A stretch of 8,344 nt of DNA. It comes from Candidatus Aminicenantota bacterium. GTDB taxonomy: Bacteria; Acidobacteriota; Aminicenantia; UBA2199. The notes under the pieces were generated by a model. It made no database searches. It was given only the letters and a program-made list of their open reading frames with translations, and was not told where the DNA came from. Made by a program: the position numbers and the translations under genes. Location: assembly GCA_024644125.1 (NCBI GenBank), contig JAHELQ010000213.1, positions 1-8,344 of the forward strand, written 5' to 3'. Below, one piece after another: positions 1 through 5,501 of this stretch (position 1 is the stretch's first letter; each line of letters starts with the position of its first letter).

Positions 1-19
1 TGCGCAATTTACGAAAAGG

Positions 20-46
20 TTGACAAACGGATGCCCAGGTGATAAT
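20..46 (+). promoter_or_regulatory. Candidate promoter for the 81-1541 lipoprotein gene
   Basis: A perfect TTGACA lies at 20-25 and GATAAT (one mismatch to TATAAT) at 41-46. The spacer is 15 bases, shorter than the preferred 17, so the match is good but not ideal. Transcription would begin near base 53 and leave a short leader carrying the ribosome binding site at 68-75. This is inferred from consensus only. Confidence 0.45.
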
Positions 47-80
47 TATTAATTTCACATCCTAACAAAGGAGGCGTTAA

Positions 81-1541
81 ATGAAAAAACATTTAAGCTT
101 GTTGTGCATTTTCCTGATTCTAATCTTCGCTTTCTCAAGTTGTAACAAAACACCCAAAGAAATGAAGGCCGGAGATGTACAGAAATTGTTGCAAAAATTG
201 AACACCAACCCATTTGGAATCAAAATCCAGGCAAAAGACAAGAATATATCGACCCGCATGGCGGAATTGGAGGATGATTGCGATGGTTTTGTGATTACTT
301 TAACGAATCCGGATTTCACGTTTGATACATCGGCTATGATCGAGCTATATCCGGTTATGAAAAAAATAGTCATTCCATTTCAGATGAAGGAGATGACGCT
401 ATCTTATGATTATCCTAAAAAGAAGTTGGGTCTTTTATCCTTCAATGAATGGACCATGGAGTTGAATTTACTCGACCTCGTGGATGCAGATGAGAAGAAG
501 GGAGGGGAAGGTGTCAATCCCAGCTCGGCGACAGTGAAGTTTTCCACTGAAAAGATGGAAATGAAGAATTATAATATCTCCGCTTTACTGAACTCCGGGG
601 AGAAAACCGCGAAAGATTTTCTCCTTCAGCTTTGGGAAGATAATCCCAACGCTCATTCCATCGCATCGAATATGGAATTGAAGATGGCGCTCGAAAAGGG
701 AGCCAATGATAAGATCGAATTTTCGCTGACATCCGAACGGCTTGAAGGACACCAGACAATGCGTTCCGATTTTTTCACCTCGTGGTTTACCGGTCAATTA
801 ACCGCGGAGAAAGCGGAGCGGTTGATGGCAGGCGGCATGCCGATGTTCCACACATACGGGAAGTTGTTGAATTCAAATTTTTTCGTATCGGCGATGGGCA
901 AAGAGGTGGCGGTGGGGAATCTCTGGCAGTTGGATTTCGCGAATTTCCTCAAACCGGACGAGCAGGGGAAATTTTTCCAGTATGGATTTTTCTACAACGT
1001 CAAACAATTGCGTTCCGCGATCCCGGCTCTGGGCGGGATGGAACAATTGCTCGCCAATTTCAAAGAGTTGAACCTCAATTTTATTATCGAGCATCTGACT
1101 CCCGAGGTGGTGGCGGAATATATGAATATTGCAGCCATCAATTTTTCCGACAAATATAAGGATAAAGAGGCTCGTGAACAGGCGCTCGCCTTAAAATTAA
1201 TGGAATTCGCTCCGAAAATGTTTGCTTCCAGGCCCATCTTCAAGCTTACTGTTCTCCCTTTCAGGAGTCATTTCGGAGAATTGAACCTCGACAGTAGCTT
1301 CCAGTTCATCGATGCCGGGTGGCCGCAGGGAAAGGCTACGGTAAGGGTGAAAGATATGGATAAGGTGGCTTCCAATATCAAGGAAGATGACTTTATCGAA
1401 GACGCTTTCAAGAAAAAATTAATTTTAATTTTGAACGAGTATTTCCTGCCGGACCCGAAGAATACAGGGGTTTTGACGTTTGAAATAGAATCCGGGAAGC
1501 CGGGACAATTAATTCTTAATGGAAAACCCTTGAAAAAATAA
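81..1541 (+). CDS. Large exported lipoprotein of unknown function (weak YdgA/DUF945-like resemblance)
   Basis: A 486-residue protein whose start is fixed by a strong AAAGGAGG-type ribosome binding site at 67-75. Residues 1-21 are a lipoprotein signal: Lys-Lys, a hydrophobic stretch, then FSSC with Cys21 as the probable lipidated residue (Phe at -3 is off-consensus). The mature part is a long run of alternating beta-strand and amphipathic helix segments with no catalytic motif I recognise and no further membrane segment. The C-terminus, a strand followed by a ...LILNGKPL-type ending, recalls the E. coli YdgA (DUF945) family, which has a similar length. This is an impression from memory, not an alignment. 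It probably sits in the periplasm anchored to a membrane. It appears monocistronic, with its own promoter and a downstream hairpin. Sure of gene and lipoprotein class; function unknown. Confidence 0.9.
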   Translation: MKKHLSLLCIFLILIFAFSSCNKTPKEMKAGDVQKLLQKLNTNPFGIKIQAKDKNISTRMAELEDDCDGFVITLTNPDFTFDTSAMIELYPVMKKIVIPFQMKEMTLSYDYPKKKLGLLSFNEWTMELNLLDLVDADEKKGGEGVNPSSATVKFSTEKMEMKNYNISALLNSGEKTAKDFLLQLWEDNPNAHSIASNMELKMALEKGANDKIEFSLTSERLEGHQTMRSDFFTSWFTGQLTAEKAERLMAGGMPMFHTYGKLLNSNFFVSAMGKEVAVGNLWQLDFANFLKPDEQGKFFQYGFFYNVKQLRSAIPALGGMEQLLANFKELNLNFIIEHLTPEVVAEYMNIAAINFSDKYKDKEAREQALALKLMEFAPKMFASRPIFKLTVLPFRSHFGELNLDSSFQFIDAGWPQGKATVRVKDMDKVASNIKEDDFIEDAFKKKLILILNEYFLPDPKNTGVLTFEIESGKPGQLILNGKPLKK

Positions 1542-1565
1542 TTCTAACTATCTATAATGAATATT

Positions 1566-1590
1566 CGGCAAGCGGATACTCCGCTTGCCG
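1566..1590 (+). terminator. Hairpin after the lipoprotein gene
   Basis: CGGCAAGCGGA at 1566-1576 is perfectly complementary to 1580-1590 with a three-base loop (TAC). This is an 11-bp GC-rich stem 25 bases after the stop codon. The T-rich stretch (TTACTTTTC) begins only about 10 bases later, so termination is likely but not of the textbook form. Confidence 0.6.
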
Positions 1591-1668
1591 GCTCTCGCAT
1601 TACTTTTCAGACAGTTTATGGTTACAAGAAAGCGAAGACAATTTAAACGTTAGTAAGGAGAATGTATC

Positions 1669-1863
1669 ATGCGGGCAAAAGTAACTAGTAAAAAATTATG
1701 TCTTAACAAGAGTACGGTCAATTGTCTCTCCGATGGAACACTCAGCCAGCTCCTTGGAGGGGACGGGGATAAAAGAGCCCTTAGAACCCGTTACACTGCT
1801 TGCAACGAGATCGGAGGAAACTTCGTGTTTTCCGGACTGTCTTATTGCAATGATTGTGAGTAA
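1669..1863 (+). CDS. GG-leader RiPP precursor-like peptide 1
   Basis: A 64-residue peptide with AAGGAG at 1655-1660, eight bases before the ATG. Residues 1-31 form a leader: basic start, KKLCLNK at 8-14, STV at 15-17, LSD at 20-22, ending in Leu-Leu-Gly-Gly. This fits the KKLxLNKxT...L...GG leaders of Bacteroidota-type class I lanthipeptide and related natural-product precursors, and also the double-glycine leaders cut by C39 peptidase transporters. The predicted core is 33 residues (DGDKRALRTRYTACN... ending YCNDCE) with Cys at core 14, 29 and 32 and several Ser/Thr, so lanthionine or disulfide rings are possible. Oddly, the leader itself has two Cys (11 and 19). It lies first in a tandem of three related genes. 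No LanB/LanC, radical SAM or transporter gene is nearby. Peptide class is well supported; the actual modification is unknown. Confidence 0.85.
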   Translation: MRAKVTSKKLCLNKSTVNCLSDGTLSQLLGGDGDKRALRTRYTACNEIGGNFVFSGLSYCNDCE

Positions 1864-1934
1864 TACCTGATCTCTTTTTACGATTCACCGGTTTGAATTT
1901 AAAATCTGTGAATGATCTCTCTAACATTTGCTGG

Positions 1935-1966
1935 AAAATCCCGGGTCGCGCCCTTTAGGATTTTTT
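1935..1966 (+). terminator. Rho-independent-like terminator after precursor 1
   Basis: AAAATCC at 1935-1941 pairs with GGATTTT at 1958-1964. Inside it GGG (1943-1945) can pair with CCC (1951-1953), and a run of six T lies at 1961-1966. It is 70 bases beyond the stop of the first precursor and before the second, so it should separate the two transcripts at least partly. Confidence 0.6.
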
Positions 1967-2010
1967 AACACTGGTTTAAGTATTTTTTTTAGTGTGTGTA
2001 GTGTGTTTAT

Positions 2011-2018
2011 AAAGGAGG
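2011..2018 (+). promoter_or_regulatory. Strong ribosome binding site of precursor 2
   Basis: AAAGGAGG is nearly a full anti-16S match and lies seven bases before the ATG at 2026. It follows a T-rich and GTGTGT-repeat stretch (1981-2006) in which I see no convincing promoter. The site fixes the start of precursor 2 and predicts high translation. Confidence 0.8.
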
Positions 2019-2025
2019 AAGATTT

Positions 2026-2250
2026 ATGCAAACGAAAAAAACTAACAAAAAGCTATCCTTGAAGAAGGTTTCGGTTAGTCGTTTATCCGATGGAACAATG
2101 GACAGGCTCCATGGTGGAGTATTGGGAGCCGATGCCCTAAGGACCAGGTACACAGCATGTAATTATGAGGAACGGAAAGCTATTGTATTTACCGGATTTT
2201 CCTCAGTAGACGCCTGTGTGTCTAAATGTCCCGGCTGCATTGAAGGTTAA
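2026..2250 (+). CDS. GG-leader RiPP precursor-like peptide 2
   Basis: A 74-residue peptide, clearly a paralogue of the one at 1669-1863. The leader is again exactly 31 residues: KKLSLKK at 8-14, LSDGTM at 20-25, ending Leu-His-Gly-Gly. The predicted core is 43 residues with Cys at core positions 14, 33, 37 and 40. Core residues 6-15 (ALRTRYTACN) are identical to precursor 1 at the same positions, and a VF[ST]G[LF]S block follows in both. The core then diverges into a Cys-rich tail (ACVSKCPGC). The shared DNA includes TCCGATGGAACA, so a duplication followed by tail divergence is likely. It would be processed at Gly-Gly by a C39-type peptidase or equivalent encoded elsewhere. The final product and its activity cannot be told from sequence. 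Confidence 0.87.
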   Translation: MQTKKTNKKLSLKKVSVSRLSDGTMDRLHGGVLGADALRTRYTACNYEERKAIVFTGFSSVDACVSKCPGCIEG

Positions 2251-2261
2251 TTCCTTTATAG

Positions 2262-2283
2262 ACCGCAGACGGCGTTCTGCGGT
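2262..2283 (+). terminator. Hairpin between precursors 2 and 3
   Basis: ACCGCAGA at 2262-2269 pairs perfectly with TCTGCGGT at 2276-2283 across a six-base loop, 11 bases after the stop of precursor 2. A run of eight T (AT8) starts about ten bases downstream of the stem. Probably a terminator; partial read-through into precursor 3 remains possible. Confidence 0.6.
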
Positions 2284-2300
2284 TCTTACCGATATTTTTT

Positions 2301-2329
2301 TTCATGCGCAAAAAGGAACTTATTATAAA
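2301..2329 (+). promoter_or_regulatory. Candidate promoter for precursor 3
   Basis: TTCATG at 2301-2306 and TATAAA at 2324-2329 are separated by 17 bases. The -10 is a good match and the -35 is weak (three of six). Transcription would start near 2336, just before the ribosome binding site GGAGGAG at 2339-2345, leaving a very short leader. Confidence 0.35.
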
Positions 2330-2349
2330 AGGTTTAATGGAGGAGTATA

Positions 2350-2526
2350 TTGATTCGTAAGAAGTTTTTTAAAAAATTGTCCTTGAAAAAATCAACCATC
2401 AGCAATTTAAACCATTCCCAAATGACAATGGTCAAAGGCGGTGATGTAAAACCTATGCCGGCGTCTGTTTCCGGCGGATGTTATACTTGTACCGGCCCCG
2501 AATGCATCAAGGTCGAGGAACTTTAG
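2350..2526 (+). CDS. GG-leader RiPP precursor-like peptide 3 (TTG start)
   Basis: A 58-residue peptide starting at TTG, four bases after GGAGGAG (2339-2345). No in-frame ATG exists between the upstream in-frame stop (TAA at 2335-2337) and this codon. The start is confirmed by homology: it gives a leader of exactly 31 residues with KKLSLKK at 8-14, STI at 15-17, Leu20 and Gly-Gly at 30-31, in register with both upstream paralogues. The predicted core has 27 residues (DVKPMPASVSGG, then CYTCTGPEC, ending KVEEL) with Cys at core 13, 16 and 21. It lacks the ALRTRYTACN block of precursors 1 and 2, so only the leader is shared. This is the expected pattern when one maturation system acts on several different cores. 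It is under 60 residues and non-ATG, so automatic callers may omit it. Confidence 0.8.
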   Translation: MIRKKFFKKLSLKKSTISNLNHSQMTMVKGGDVKPMPASVSGGCYTCTGPECIKVEEL

Positions 2527-2542
2527 CCCTGAATATTTCATG

Positions 2543-2576
2543 AAGGGTATCCCGCGCGTCGCAGTGGGATACCCTT
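2543..2576 (+). terminator. Terminator closing the precursor cassette
   Basis: AAGGGTATCCC at 2543-2553 is perfectly complementary to 2566-2576, an 11-bp stem with a 12-base GC-rich loop, 16 bases after the stop of precursor 3. The T's belong mostly to the stem end (CCCTTTC), so a long U tract is missing. The position and stem strength still favour a terminator. Confidence 0.6.
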
Positions 2577-2606
2577 TCGACGCTCCGGCTTTCCCGATAT
2601 TCCTTC

Positions 2607-2635
2607 TTGTGCCGTGAGGTTAAATGGTGTATAAT
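2607..2635 (+). promoter_or_regulatory. Promoter of the DUF6677-like gene, nearly leaderless
   Basis: A perfect TATAAT lies at 2630-2635, with TTGTGC at 2607-2612 exactly 17 bases before it. Transcription would begin at about 2641-2643, one to three bases before the ATG at 2644. No ribosome binding site precedes that ATG. This suggests a leaderless or almost leaderless mRNA. Confidence 0.5.
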
Positions 2636-2643
2636 CACAAATC

Positions 2644-3006
2644 ATGAAACCGTACTTAATTTTATTCATATCCTGGTTGTTCCCCGGCGCCGGACACATA
2701 ATGCAAAAAAAATATGTGAAGGGCATTGTGTTTTTTGTTGGGATTGTACTTCTTCTTGCCCTTGGATTGGTTATGGAGGGGAAGTTCTATTCCACCAAGC
2801 CGTTTCATCCGTTGATGGTTTTGGGATTCCTTGGCGATCTCGGCAATGGGATTTTTTATTTCATCATCAAATTATCGGGTTTGGGCAAGGGGAATATCGA
2901 AGCTGTCACATTCCATTATGGGACCACTTATCTAGTAACCGCCGGGCTTATCAATTATCTTGTAGCCCTGAATGCCTTTGATATCGCCAGGGGGAAAAGA
3001 AAATGA
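2644..3006 (+). CDS. DUF6677-like integral membrane protein
   Basis: A 120-residue hydrophobic protein. It opens with a membrane segment ending in PGAGH (14-18), followed by a QKKYVKG turn and a second hydrophobic helix (about 27-43). A further helical hydrophobic region spans about 57-77, and a last segment runs around the motif TTYLVTAGLINYLVALNAFD (94-113). The PGAGH motif early on and the TTYL-AGL-N-L-DA/AFDIA ending match what I recall of the DUF6677 family, a small membrane family without known function. The chosen start has no ribosome binding site but sits directly behind a promoter. Its stop overlaps the start of the next gene (ATGA), so the two are translationally coupled. Membrane topology is supported; family name is from memory; biochemical role unknown. 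Confidence 0.82.
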   Translation: MKPYLILFISWLFPGAGHIMQKKYVKGIVFFVGIVLLLALGLVMEGKFYSTKPFHPLMVLGFLGDLGNGIFYFIIKLSGLGKGNIEAVTFHYGTTYLVTAGLINYLVALNAFDIARGKRK

Positions 3007-3182
3007 TCAATTTTTTCAAGAGCCATTTTATTTCGATGTTGGTTTACGCGTTGATCGTATCCGTTATTCTGGCGTTTATCAAATACGATGATAAGAAAGC
3101 CATTTTGCGCTATTGGATCAGATTATTCCTTTATATGGTATTTGGTGTGATAGCGTTCAGTTGGTTTATGTATCTGGTATAA
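3003..3182 (+). CDS. Small two-helix membrane protein (59 residues)
   Basis: The ORF begins with ATG at 3003, overlapping the TGA of the upstream gene by ATGA, the classic sign of translational coupling. The 59-residue product has two hydrophobic helices, about residues 9-26 and 41-58. They are joined by a short polar, charged loop (KYDDKKAILRYWIR) whose Lys and Arg suggest it faces the cytoplasm. Inner-membrane location is likely. I recognise no family. Because it is co-translated with the DUF6677-like protein, a shared complex or shared role is plausible. Evidence for being a real gene is the overlap, the consistent hydrophobic pattern and an intact frame; it is shorter than usual calling thresholds. 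Confidence 0.75.
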   Translation: MINFFKSHFISMLVYALIVSVILAFIKYDDKKAILRYWIRLFLYMVFGVIAFSWFMYLV

Positions 3183-3219
3183 GACCCTATCACACCCCCC
3201 CTTTCTTTACAGGGGTTGT

Positions 3220-3259
3220 ATCCACCAGGATTTTGTCTGATTTTGATTTCCTGGTGGAT
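3220..3259. terminator. Inverted repeat between convergent genes, possible bidirectional terminator
   Basis: ATCCACCAGGA at 3220-3230 is perfectly complementary to 3249-3259, with an 18-base T-rich loop. It lies in the 108-base gap between two convergent genes. Neither strand has a U tract directly after the stem, so the function is uncertain. Just before it, a weaker stem (CCCCT 3198-3202 with AGGGG 3211-3215) follows a run of seven C. Confidence 0.45.
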
Positions 3260-3290
3260 GTTGGCTGCCGGTTGTATCTAAGAGATTTCC

Positions 3291-3929
3291 TTAGAATGAA
3301 ATTCCAAGGCCGCCCATCAAAGCGATTCCGTTTAATTTCCTTTCTTCCAGGTAAATGAAGCCGTTACCGTCGTTGACAATATTTTCTTCGGGGGCGATAT
3401 TCAAGAACAGGTATTTCCCTTTGAGATCTATGAAAATGGAGTTGGTGAAGTAGAATTTCAAACCGCCTTCGGCAAAAAAACCGACTTCTTTGGCGCTGAA
3501 CGTATTGGTGGCATTGCCGATCGATACCTCTTCCTTGACATCATAATAACCCGCGCCGATACCGATGTAGGGGATGAATTTTCCACTAGTGAGATAGAAA
3601 CGCATGCCGGCTTCGATAGGCATAATTGTCAATTTTACCGTTTCTTGAGTCAGCGTTGTTTCACCATTGACCGAGAGATAATCTGTGTGTAGAAACACGG
3701 CGACTGAATTCCCGAGCTTGTAAGAGAGATCAAGGCCATAGGCTAGATTATTTTTACCGAAGACCCTTTCGTACATTTTTTCTGGGATACTACGGATACC
3801 GGCGCTGACCGTAATGGAAAATTTTCCGAATTGCGGTTCATCTGTTACCTGGTCGTCCGCTCTTAGAAATCCAGGGATTGCTAACACACCTACCAACAAG
3901 AATACTAACATGACTTCTGATTTTTTCAT
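3291..3929 (-). CDS. Exported small outer-membrane beta-barrel protein
   Basis: Read from the ATG at 3929 this gives 212 residues. An upstream ATG at 3968 would add 13 residues, but AGGAGG (complement of 3934-3939) and an immediate MKKSEV signal start favour 3929. Residues 1-24 are a signal peptide (Lys-Lys, hydrophobic stretch, cleavage likely after FLRA). The mature chain alternates aromatic, glycine-rich beta-strands with short turns (for example the strands around KFIPYIGIGAGYYDV and EVGFFAEGGLKFYF) and ends in ...GLGISF. A terminal Phe is the usual assembly signal of outer-membrane barrels. The size and the IGIGAGYY motif fit the eight-stranded OmpW/OMP_b-brl (PF13505-type) group. Substrate or role unknown. 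It is divergent from rmuC and converges on the small membrane unit. Confidence 0.85.
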   Translation of the reverse strand: MKKSEVMLVFLLVGVLAIPGFLRADDQVTDEPQFGKFSITVSAGIRSIPEKMYERVFGKNNLAYGLDLSYKLGNSVAVFLHTDYLSVNGETTLTQETVKLTIMPIEAGMRFYLTSGKFIPYIGIGAGYYDVKEEVSIGNATNTFSAKEVGFFAEGGLKFYFTNSIFIDLKGKYLFLNIAPEENIVNDGNGFIYLEERKLNGIALMGGLGISF

Positions 3930-3981
3930 CCTGCCTCCTGATCGCTCGACATGATCTTTAATTTGCAAAATCTAAAATCGT

Positions 3982-4010
3982 ATGATAGCATTTATGGAAA
4001 AAAAATGCAA
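3982..4010 (-). promoter_or_regulatory. Candidate promoter of the beta-barrel gene
   Basis: On the minus strand TTGCAT (4010-4005) is followed after 17 bases by TATCAT (3987-3982), a one-mismatch -10. Transcription would start about 45 bases before the ATG. The same TTGCAT -35 with 17-base spacing is seen before the aminotransferase gene. Confidence 0.45.
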
Positions 4011-4063
4011 TCACACTTTATATGCGGCTTCTTACGTCTGAAGGCAAAAAATAAGGGTAAAAA

Positions 4064-5461
4064 ATGATGACGGACTATGTGTTTTTGGTAGTTGGTTTTG
4101 CACTGGGTGGCGCCGCCGCCTGGTTGTTCACATGGAAAAGTAAGCATGACCTGGCCGAGAGCGCAACGTTCAAATACAGTACGGAAATTGCCTTGCTGAG
4201 GGAACGGATTACCGAGCGGGACCGTGATATTTTGCATCTGCAATCTGTGGAACTGCAATCCAGGACGGATTTGGACACAAAAAACAGCGAGATTATGTCG
4301 TTGCGCGAGCAGTTGGCGTCGTTGCACGCCCAATTGCGGGGGCAGCAAAAATCGGAAGCCGAGAAGTTGGCTCTCCTGGAGGATGCGAAGCTGCGGCTCC
4401 TGGATTCGTTTAAAGCCCTTTCATTGGAGGCTCTCAAAAACAATAACCAGACCTTCCTCGATCTTGCCAATCAAAAACTGGAAAATTTCCGCGAAAACAC
4501 GCGGGAAGAGATCGAGTTGCGCAAACAGGCGGTGGATCAATTGATAAAACCGATCAAAGACTCCCTCGACCAGGTGGACCGCCGCATGTATGAAGTGGAA
4601 AAAGAGCGGCATATGGCATATGCCGGTTTGATTGAACAGGTCAGGTTGATGGCGGAATCGCAAAAACACCTCCAGGGCGAGACCTCGCGCCTTGTCCGGG
4701 CCCTCCAGAATCCTACGGTTAGGGGGCGTTGGGGTGAAGTGCAATTGAAGCGCGTGGTGGAGCTGGCAGGGATGCTGGAATATTGCGATTTTACTCAACA
4801 GAAATCCAGTCAGGCGGAGGAGGGGATGATCCGGCCGGATATGATTGTGTATTTGCCTAATGAGAAACTAATCGTCGTGGATGCCAAAGCGCCGTTGAAG
4901 GCCTATCTCGATTCCCTGGACGCGCAATCGGAGGAGAAGCGGGAGGAGATGATCAAGGTCCATGCGGACCACATCCGGCGGCATCTGGCACAATTGAGCG
5001 GTAAACGGTATTGGTCTCAATTTGAGCGGACTCCGGAGTTTGTCATCATGTTTCTTCCGGGCGAGAGTTTTTTCAGCGCCGCGTTAAAGTCCGCCCCGGA
5101 ATTGATTGAATATGGCGTGGAACGACGGGTGATTCTGGCGACGCCAACGACGTTGATAGCATTGCTCAAGGCTGTTGCCTACGGGTGGAAGCAGGAGAAG
5201 GTGGCCCACAACGCCGAAAAAATCAGTCAGTTGGGTAGGGAACTTTATGAGCGCATCCTCACGCTGGCTGTCCATTTCAATGAGATAAAAAGCGGATTGG
5301 AAAAAGCTGTCTCTTCATACAACAAGGCTGTAGGTTCTTTAGAGAGTCGGGTTCTGGTGTCGGCCCGGAGATTCGAAGATCTGGGGATTTCGGTTGGGAA
5401 AGATGGCGACAGCACATCTCCGATTGATTCTTCGTTGCGGGAGATAAAACAAATTCCATGA
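4064..5461 (+). CDS. rmuC: DNA recombination protein RmuC
   Basis: A 465-residue protein with the full RmuC architecture. Residues 4-23 form an N-terminal membrane anchor. About 40-115 and 130-215 are long charged coiled coils. The conserved RmuC domain follows: GRWGE at 221-225, RPDMIVYLP at 257-265 and VVDAKAPL at 271-278. Pro258-Asp259 together with Asp273-x-Lys275 resembles a PD-(D/E)xK nuclease signature. FVIMFLPGE (326-334) and ILATPTTLIALLK (357-369), then AYGWKQE, are also typical. E. coli RmuC limits inversion at short inverted repeats and is thought to act as a nuclease during recombination; substrate details remain poorly known. The start is the first of two adjacent ATGs, with AAGGG six bases before. 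It appears monocistronic, divergent from the barrel gene and followed by a GC-rich hairpin. Confidence 0.96.
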   Translation: MMTDYVFLVVGFALGGAAAWLFTWKSKHDLAESATFKYSTEIALLRERITERDRDILHLQSVELQSRTDLDTKNSEIMSLREQLASLHAQLRGQQKSEAEKLALLEDAKLRLLDSFKALSLEALKNNNQTFLDLANQKLENFRENTREEIELRKQAVDQLIKPIKDSLDQVDRRMYEVEKERHMAYAGLIEQVRLMAESQKHLQGETSRLVRALQNPTVRGRWGEVQLKRVVELAGMLEYCDFTQQKSSQAEEGMIRPDMIVYLPNEKLIVVDAKAPLKAYLDSLDAQSEEKREEMIKVHADHIRRHLAQLSGKRYWSQFERTPEFVIMFLPGESFFSAALKSAPELIEYGVERRVILATPTTLIALLKAVAYGWKQEKVAHNAEKISQLGRELYERILTLAVHFNEIKSGLEKAVSSYNKAVGSLESRVLVSARRFEDLGISVGKDGDSTSPIDSSLREIKQIP

Positions 5462-5462
5462 T

Positions 5463-5495
5463 CCTGGGAGGGGGAATTTAAAATTTCCCCCCTGG
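5463..5495 (+). terminator. Hairpin after rmuC
   Basis: GGGGGAA at 5470-5476 pairs with TTCCCCC at 5485-5491, and flanking CC (5463-5464) can pair with GG (5494-5495) with mismatches. The stem begins about nine bases after the rmuC stop. No T tract follows, so intrinsic termination is uncertain, though the position is right. Confidence 0.5.
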
Positions 5496-5501
5496 AATAT
5501 G

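Noticed and set aside
782..1159. Open frame of 125 codons on the plus strand inside the large lipoprotein gene
   Set aside because: Shadow frame: Arg/Gly-rich composition, no ribosome binding site, fully inside a well-supported gene.
1991..2006. AGTGTGTGTAGTGTGT as a functional repeat or operator
   Set aside because: A short low-complexity stretch; too brief to separate from chance.
1669..2526. Plain unmodified class II bacteriocins
   Set aside because: The double-glycine leader fits, but the KKLxLxK leader core and Cys/Thr-rich tails fit modified natural-product precursors better. Not fully excluded.
2607..2981. Plus-strand frame of 124 codons overlapping the DUF6677-like gene
   Set aside because: Out of frame with a recognisable membrane protein, implausible Cys/His/Trp-rich composition, and its start lies within the promoter region.
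3113..3358. 81-codon plus-strand frame across the convergent junction
   Set aside because: Overlaps the end of the 59-residue membrane gene and the end of the barrel gene, contains the inverted repeats, and has no ribosome binding site.
3930..3968. Upstream ATG at 3968 giving a 225-residue form of the barrel protein
   Set aside because: It would put a charged 13-residue extension before the signal peptide and overlap the AGGAGG that serves the ATG at 3929.
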